DNA of 64,000 nt from Microbacterium wangchenii (GTDB taxonomy: Bacteria; Actinomycetota; Actinomycetes; Actinomycetales; Microbacteriaceae): contig NZ_CP038266.1 in NCBI RefSeq assembly GCF_004564355.1, positions 1,116,001 through 1,180,000 of the forward strand, read 5' to 3'. Shown piece after piece: positions 59,106 to 64,000 of the stretch (its first letter is position 1; each line of letters opens with the position of its first letter). The notes beneath the pieces are model-generated. The model was given only the letters and a program-made list of their open reading frames with translations. It had not been told where the DNA came from and did not search any database. Made by a program: the position numbers and the translations under genes.

Positions 59106-60413
59106 ATGCCGACGATCACCCCACTTCTGCACGATGATTCCGTCTCCCTCCTGACCCGCGGGTACGGCTTCGGTTCACACATCTGGCGCCGAGCCCGGCG
59201 GGGTGCCAGAGCGGTGCCGTTCCGTCTGCTCGGGCGAGACGCACTGCTCGTGCGGGGCGGCGAAGGCGTGGAGCTCTTCTACGACGAGACCCGCGTCCGC
59301 CGGCACGGCGCGATGCCGGCCTTCATCCAGCAGTCGCTGTTCGGCAAGGACTCGGTGCACAGCCTCGACGGCGACGAGCACCGCCACCGCAAGGCGACGT
59401 TCCTCGACGTCGCATACGACGACGCCCAGGTCGCCCGCCTCACGCCCCTGTTCGAGGAGGAGTGGCGGGGCGAGCTGGATGCGTGGCTGGCCGGGGGCAC
59501 CCGCAGCGCGTACGAGGCGGCGGTCGGCGCGTTCGGCCGGGCCAGCATGCGGTGGGCCGGCATTCCGGGAACCGCCGCCGCGCAGACGCGGTGGGCGACG
59601 CGGCAGGCGCAGATCGTCGACGGATTCGGCGTGCCCTACTCGCCCGAATACCTGCTGACCCTCCTCAACCGCCGCTGGTCCGATCGGCACGCCGAACGCC
59701 TCATCGAGGCGGTGCGGTCGGGGATGCTGCATCCGGCCGAGGGCACGGCGCTGGCGGAGTGGGCGGCGCACCGTGACCCTTCCGGCGCTCTGCTGCCGCC
59801 CCGCGTGGCGGCGGTGGAGCTGCAGAACAGCTTCCGCCCCATGATCGCGGTGTCGCGTTTCGTCGCGTTCGCCGCCAAGGAGCTGCACGACCGGCCGGAG
59901 TGGCGCGAGCGCATCGCCGCCGAGAGCGGCCAGCGCGGCACCCTCGTCGGGGGAGAGCTGGCGACGATGTTCGCGCAGGAGATCCGCCGCACCGCCCCGT
60001 TCGTCCCCGTGCTGCCGGCGTGGGCGATCACCGACGTCGAGCTCGACGGGGAGCGGCTGGCCGCCGGCGGCCGGGTGGTGCTCGACATCCTCGGGACCGA
60101 CACCGACGAGCAGTCGTGGGAGCGGCCCGACGAGTTCGATCCGGAGCGCTTCCGCGGTGTGGCGGACTACGAGGCGCTCACGGCATTCGTTCCCCACGGC
60201 GGCGCCGACCCGGCCACCGGGCATCGCTGCCCCGGGGAGAAGCTCGCGATCGCCGGGCTTGCCACGGCGATCGCGGCGCTGAGCGATCCGCGTATCGGCA
60301 TCCTCGACGCCGGGCTCGGGGTGAACCGCCGGCGCATGCCGACCAAGCCCGCCTCAGGCGGGCGCGTGCGCGCCGCCGCCTCACCCTCCGGCTCCCGCTG
60401 CCCCTTCCACTGA
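59106..60413 (+). CDS. CYP152-type cytochrome P450 (fatty-acid peroxygenase)
   Basis: A 435-residue P450. The heme loop FVPHGGADPATGHRCPGE with Cys375 and the helix-I block ELQNSFRPMIAVSRF, where Arg-Pro replaces the usual acid-alcohol pair, identify CYP152. These enzymes use hydrogen peroxide directly, with the substrate carboxylate held by that Arg, to hydroxylate or decarboxylate fatty acids. No redox partner is needed, and none is adjacent. The C-terminus ends with a basic region and RCPFH. Confidence 0.93.
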   Translation: MPTITPLLHDDSVSLLTRGYGFGSHIWRRARRGARAVPFRLLGRDALLVRGGEGVELFYDETRVRRHGAMPAFIQQSLFGKDSVHSLDGDEHRHRKATFLDVAYDDAQVARLTPLFEEEWRGELDAWLAGGTRSAYEAAVGAFGRASMRWAGIPGTAAAQTRWATRQAQIVDGFGVPYSPEYLLTLLNRRWSDRHAERLIEAVRSGMLHPAEGTALAEWAAHRDPSGALLPPRVAAVELQNSFRPMIAVSRFVAFAAKELHDRPEWRERIAAESGQRGTLVGGELATMFAQEIRRTAPFVPVLPAWAITDVELDGERLAAGGRVVLDILGTDTDEQSWERPDEFDPERFRGVADYEALTAFVPHGGADPATGHRCPGEKLAIAGLATAIAALSDPRIGILDAGLGVNRRRMPTKPASGGRVRAAASPSGSRCPFH

Positions 60414-60538
60414 CGCCATCCGCCCCGGTCGGCGTGAGGCGACCCGGGCGTGATGCGCAAGGCCTGGTGCGTGCGGCCGCGGAGGGGTGGGGTGGAGAGT
60501 GCGACCGGTGCCGAAGCCGCAACGATGAGGAGCGCAGC

Positions 60539-61564
60539 ATGCGTGCAGTGATGATGTACGGGCCCGGCGACGTGCGCGTCGAGGAGCGGCCCCGACCGGA
60601 GATCCTCGCACCCACGGATGCGATCATCCGCGTGACGGCGACGTGCATCTGCGGCTCCGACCTGTGGCCGTACCGCGGGCTCGAGCCTCTCGCCGCGACT
60701 CCGCAGCGGATGGGGCACGAGTACATCGGGGTGGTCGAGGAGGTCGGCGCGGACGTGCGAGACCTCACGCCCGGCGATGACGTCGTCGGCTCTTTCGTCG
60801 CCTCCGACAACACGTGCGAGATCTGCCGCGCCGGCTACCAGTCCCGCTGCGTGCATCAGGTGATGATGGGCGGGGTCGGCACCCAGGCGGAGTACGCGCG
60901 CATCCCGCTGGCCGACGGAACGCTCGTCCGCACCCCGGCCGCGCCCACCCTGGAGCAGGTGCCGTCGCTGCTGGCGGCCTCCGATGTGCTGGGCACCGGC
61001 TGGTACGCCGCCGTCGCCGCCGAAGCCGGGCCCGGCAAGACCGTCGCCGTCGTCGGTGACGGCGCCGTGGGGCTCCTCGCCGTCCTCGCAGCCCGGCACC
61101 TGGGCGCCGAGCGCATCATCGCGATGTCGCGTCACGCCGACCGGCAGGCGCTGGCGCGCCGGTTCGGCGCCACCGACATCGTGACCGACCGCGGTGAGGC
61201 CGGTGTCGCCGCCATCAAGGACATGACCCACGGCCTGGGCGCCCACAGCGTCGTCGAGGCGGTGGGCACGCAGGAGTCGATGGAGCAGGCGATCCGCTCC
61301 ACCCGGCCCGGCGGCCACGTCGGCTTCGTGGGCGTGTCGCACGATGTGACCCTCGACGGCACCGAGCTGTTCTTCGCCAGCGTTCATCTGCACGGCGGGC
61401 CGGCGCCGGTGCGCCGGTTCCTGCCCGAACTGGTCGAGCTGATCTGGGATGGGACGATCACCCCCGGCGACGTGTTCGACCTCACCCTGCCGCTGGCCGA
61501 TGCGGCGGAGGGCTACCGTGCCATGGACGAGCGCCGCGCGATCAAGGTACTGCTGACGCCCTGA
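60539..61564 (+). CDS. Zinc-dependent alcohol dehydrogenase (MDR family)
   Basis: A 341-residue medium-chain dehydrogenase. Catalytic zinc ligands are Cys38, His60 and Glu61 (ICGSD and GHEY); the structural zinc lobe has Cys93, Cys96 and Cys104, but the first ligand position is Asp90. The cofactor motif is VVGDGAVGLLAV. Substrate unknown. ATG with GAGGAG six bases upstream. Confidence 0.9.
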   Translation: MRAVMMYGPGDVRVEERPRPEILAPTDAIIRVTATCICGSDLWPYRGLEPLAATPQRMGHEYIGVVEEVGADVRDLTPGDDVVGSFVASDNTCEICRAGYQSRCVHQVMMGGVGTQAEYARIPLADGTLVRTPAAPTLEQVPSLLAASDVLGTGWYAAVAAEAGPGKTVAVVGDGAVGLLAVLAARHLGAERIIAMSRHADRQALARRFGATDIVTDRGEAGVAAIKDMTHGLGAHSVVEAVGTQESMEQAIRSTRPGGHVGFVGVSHDVTLDGTELFFASVHLHGGPAPVRRFLPELVELIWDGTITPGDVFDLTLPLADAAEGYRAMDERRAIKVLLTP

Positions 61565-61587
61565 CGCCCCGGTTGCGGTGCCGTCAG
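61561..61587. terminator. Weak bidirectional terminator overlapping two stop codons
   Basis: CTGACG (61561-61566) pairs with CGTCAG (61582-61587), extended by imperfect GC pairing to the loop. The arms contain the stop codons of the convergent ADH and hydrolase genes. Confidence 0.4.
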
Positions 61588-62324
61588 GAGATCGACGCGA
61601 CAGCCGCTCGGATGGCGGCGAGGGTGGGCTCGGGCTGCGAGAGCATCGACACGTGCGAGGCATCCACCTCGGTGATCGTCGACCCGGCGCGCTCGGCCAT
61701 GCGGCGCTGAACGCCGATGGGGATGATGCGATCCTCAGTGCCCAGCACCGCCCAGCTGGGGATGCTCCGCCACGCGGGCGAGCCCGACGGGGTGACATTC
61801 GCCACGAGCGACCCCGGACGCTGCGTCGCCACGATCATCCGCCGGTCGGATTCCGGGAGGTCCTGCGCGAACGCCGTGTGCACGGTGTCGGGCTTGAGGA
61901 AGGCGTCCGCGGCGCCTTCGGGGGCGCCGGGGTACCCGGCCAGGTCGAGCACCGTCGTGGGGTCGGCCACGGCCAGGGCAGAGCCGGAGCCCTCCAGCAG
62001 TCCCACGACCGTCTCGCCCTCGTCGGGAATGAACGCGTCGACGTAGACGAGCGCGCGCACGTCACCGCCCTGGGTGGCGGCATTGGTGATGACGGCGCCG
62101 CCGTAGGAATGCCCGACGAGAACGACGGGACCGCGTGTGCGCTGGGCCAGGTACGACGCGATGTAGGCGGCATCCGAGGCGAGCCCGCGAAGTTCGTTCG
62201 GCGGCGCCATGACGGTATGCCCTTCGGCCTGCAGCGGCGGGATGATGGCGCTCCAGCTGGATGCGTCGGCCCACGCCCCGTGGACCAGGACGATGGTGGG
62301 TGTGGGCGTGCTGCTCGCGGACAT
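61584..62324 (-). CDS. Alpha/beta hydrolase, salicylate-esterase-like
   Basis: A 246-residue alpha/beta-hydrolase. IVLVHGAWADASSW, VGHSYGGAVITNAA (nucleophile Ser), ALVYVDAFIPDEGE and EVDASHVSMLSQPEP (catalytic His) place it with the small MenH/HNL-like esterases common in actinomycetes. Substrate unknown. ATG with GGAGGAG. Confidence 0.88.
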   Translation of the reverse strand: MSASSTPTPTIVLVHGAWADASSWSAIIPPLQAEGHTVMAPPNELRGLASDAAYIASYLAQRTRGPVVLVGHSYGGAVITNAATQGGDVRALVYVDAFIPDEGETVVGLLEGSGSALAVADPTTVLDLAGYPGAPEGAADAFLKPDTVHTAFAQDLPESDRRMIVATQRPGSLVANVTPSGSPAWRSIPSWAVLGTEDRIIPIGVQRRMAERAGSTITEVDASHVSMLSQPEPTLAAIRAAVASIS

Positions 62325-62459
62325 GGGGATCTCCTCCAGAACGTCGCCCGTGGGCGAGTGGATCTCGGATCGCGCCGTGTCGCATCCCTGGCGCTGGAGA
62401 CACCATAGAGCCGCGCACCCGGTGACCACCAGGGGTGCGCGGCTCGCCGCCGTGTGCTC

Positions 62460-62641
62460 TCAGATGCTCGTGGCACCACCGGCGTCGCCGTCGGTGACGG
62501 CGTCGGCGGCGGCCTCCTCTGCCGCAGCGCCCTCCTCCGGCGATTCGGAGCCGGTCTGCGCGGCGGTGTCGTCGGCGGCGGGGGAGTCGTCCTGCTGCGA
62601 GCCGCTGTTCTCGGAGCGGTCGGTGGGCGTGTCGTCGGTCA
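62460..62641 (-). CDS. Small acidic disordered protein
   Basis: A 60-residue protein composed mostly of Asp, Glu, Ser, Ala and Thr, without hydrophobic segments. A strong AAGGAG site five bases before the ATG supports [11 protein letters not shown]. Function unknown. Confidence 0.6.
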
Positions 62642-62747
62642 TGATTCTCCTTCGATCGGACCCCCAGCCAACCGCAGCGGTGACCGGGGGCGGAAGGGCT
62701 TGCGGACGTTCGTGTCGCCTGCCAGGCGAACGGACAGCGCGTGCTGG

Positions 62748-62753
62748 CACGCT
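62748..62753 (+). promoter_or_regulatory. Possible -10 element, glsA
   Basis: CACGCT, six bases (GGAGGC), then ATG 62760. Confidence 0.35.
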
Positions 62754-62759
62754 GGAGGC

Positions 62760-63686
62760 ATGAGCCCCGTCGCAGACCCCGCCCGATACGACCTCGAAGG
62801 GCTCCGCGACCGGGTGCTCGCCGAAGAAGCGGGCGAGGTGGATGACAGCATCCCCGAGCTGGCCGGTGCCGACGCCGACCTGTGCGCCATCGCACTGGCC
62901 CTGCCCGACGGCACGGTGCGCGGCAGCACGCAGGCGGATGTGCCGTTCAGCATCCAGTCCGCCGTGAAGCCGTTCCTCTTCGCGCTCGCGCTGCTGGACA
63001 CCGGCGGCGACGCGCTGCACCGCATCGGGATCGAACCGACCGGTGAGGCGTTCGACGCGATCAAGCTGGAGAGCGGCACCGGGCGCCCACCCAACCCGAT
63101 GGTCAACGCCGGCGCGCTGCTGACGGCGGCTCTCGTGGACGGCGGCGATGTCGAGGGCCGCAGCGAACGCATCCGGCGCGGCCTCGCGGCGTTCGCGGGC
63201 CGTGAGCTCGACGTCGACGAAGACGTCGCGCGCAGCGAGCATCTGCTCGGCGACCGCAATCACGCGCTCGCGCACCTGATGCGCGCCGAGGGAACCCTGG
63301 AGGTGGGAGCCGACGACGCGGTCGCCGTCTACGCGCGCGCGTGCGCGACCCTCGTGGACGCGGAGGCGCTCGCGGTCATGGGTGCGACGCTGGCGTGCGG
63401 GGGCGTGAACCCGGTGACGGGGGAGCGCGTGCTGCCGGAGAGATCAGCTCGTGACGTCGTGTCGGTCATGGCCACGTGCGGTGTCTACGACGGATCGGGA
63501 CGGTGGATGCGCAGCGTGGGCATCCCCGCGAAATCCAGCGTCTCCGGAGCCATCGTGCTGTCGGCGCCGCGGACCCTGGGTGCCGCGGTGATCAGCCCCC
63601 CGCTGGACGAGCGGGGCACGAGCGTGCGCGGACGTGTGGCCAGCGAACGCCTCAGCGACGAACTGGGCCTGCACGTCTTCGGCTGA
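62760..63686 (+). CDS. glsA: Glutaminase
   Basis: A 308-residue glutaminase that hydrolyses glutamine to glutamate and ammonia. The catalytic SxxK pair is Ser67-Lys70 in FSIQSAVKPF; ESGTGRPPNPMVNAGAL, MATCGVYDGSG and GIPAKSSVSGAI are the other conserved blocks. Length is normal. Leaderless or very short leader. Confidence 0.94.
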   Translation: MSPVADPARYDLEGLRDRVLAEEAGEVDDSIPELAGADADLCAIALALPDGTVRGSTQADVPFSIQSAVKPFLFALALLDTGGDALHRIGIEPTGEAFDAIKLESGTGRPPNPMVNAGALLTAALVDGGDVEGRSERIRRGLAAFAGRELDVDEDVARSEHLLGDRNHALAHLMRAEGTLEVGADDAVAVYARACATLVDAEALAVMGATLACGGVNPVTGERVLPERSARDVVSVMATCGVYDGSGRWMRSVGIPAKSSVSGAIVLSAPRTLGAAVISPPLDERGTSVRGRVASERLSDELGLHVFG

Positions 63687-63810
63687 CGGGCTTCAGCGGC
63701 GGTGGCCCCGCGCACATGCGCCCCGTCCAGTCAACCCACCCGACGAACAGGCCTCGCTCGTCGTAGACCTGAAGTACGTCAGAATGCCCCCGGACTCCGA
63801 GAGGATCGTC

Positions 63811-64000
63811 ATGTCGGAGAAGACCACATCCCGCCCCGAGCCCGAGAGCGATGCCAAGCCCGATTCGCCCGCTGATCTCACGAAGCGCTCGTGGAAGTAC
63901 GTCCTCGTCAAGTCCGTCCGCGAGTTCTCCTCCGACCAGTGCCTGGACATCGCCGCCGCGTTGACCTACTTCGGTGTGCTCGCGCTGTTCCCCGGGCTGA
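63811..64000 (+). CDS. YihY/BrkB-family membrane protein, 3' end outside window
   Basis: The first 63 codons are visible. A polar N-terminus (MSEKTTSRPEPESDA) is followed by WKYVLVKSVREFSSDQCLDIAAALTYFGVLALFPGL, the conserved entry of YihY/virulence-factor-BrkB proteins before their first membrane helix. GAGAGGA lies upstream of the ATG. An in-frame ATG at 63784 lacks a ribosome binding site. Confidence 0.85.
   Translation, partial: MSEKTTSRPEPESDAKPDSPADLTKRSWKYVLVKSVREFSSDQCLDIAAALTYFGVLALFPGL

Noticed and set aside
63817..63842. CCACATCCCG at the start of the YihY gene, similar to the end arm of the 67-bp repeat
   Set aside because: Only ten bases match, it lies within a coding sequence and the rest of the repeat is absent.

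Overview
This window comes from a high-GC actinomycete, most likely a member of the Microbacteriaceae and probably Microbacterium or a close relative (inferred from gene content; no database search was possible). The supporting evidence is very GC-rich coding DNA, frequent GTG starts, many leaderless genes (a TAnnnT -10 element six or seven bases before the start codon), a WhiB regulator, a SigH/RshA pair, an E2-E1 fused 2-oxoglutarate dehydrogenase, and an order of whiB1, pdtaS, sigH, rshA, aroA and rsgA genes that recalls the Mycobacterium tuberculosis Rv3219-Rv3228 area.

Layout. 1-2.7 kb: a cut-off unknown gene, a small HTH protein, and a SAF-domain plus CpaE/MinD-like pair. 2.7-10.4 kb: sensor kinase PdtaS, WhiB1, a thiol peroxidase-rsgA-aroA operon, and the divergent sigH-rshA stress module with two promoters and two possible SigH starts, then an Eis-like acetyltransferase. 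10.4-16.7 kb: kgd, a GuaB1-type enzyme, and a nuclease-like gene bracketed by 69-bp inverted repeats. 17-19.5 kb: two CNNM/CorC-type magnesium transport proteins behind a 23-codon leader ORF. 19.5-33 kb: housekeeping and metabolic genes (OYE, NnrD, GT87-like protein, thiamine-binding protein, transporters, metX, metY, ung) and a protealysin-like protease with its emfourin-like inhibitor. 33-38.3 kb: a complete five-gene peptide ABC importer. 38.4-46.5 kb: hydrolase, AhpD-like protein, tyrosine phosphatase, an iron-boxed SIP-domain protein, arginase-family protein, PspA with a TPM-domain membrane protein, and DUF3097. 46.5-50.4 kb: a trmB-MFS-CPBP operon bracketed by two copies of a 67-bp palindromic repeat, a guanidine-III riboswitch with a Gdx/SugE exporter, and tRNA-Arg(CCG). 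50.4-55 kb: a TetR regulator with its operators and divergent membrane protein, and a UvrA2-like ATPase. 55.1-58.2 kb: an overlapping four-gene operon of a tetraether-synthase-like radical SAM protein, a small membrane protein, a divergent Lgt-like protein and a Pro-rich membrane protein; this is the best candidate for an undescribed system. 58.2-64 kb: cupin, small acidic proteins, a CYP152-type peroxygenase, zinc alcohol dehydrogenase, hydrolase, glutaminase, and the start of a YihY/BrkB-type membrane protein.

How the genes work together. The oxidative-stress theme runs through SigH/RshA, Bcp and the AhpD-like protein. metX and metY make homocysteine from homoserine through O-acetylhomoserine. 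The Dpp-type ABC genes form one tightly overlapping operon. The rSAM/Lgt-like operon suggests membrane lipid modification. No prophage, insertion sequence or CRISPR array is visible.
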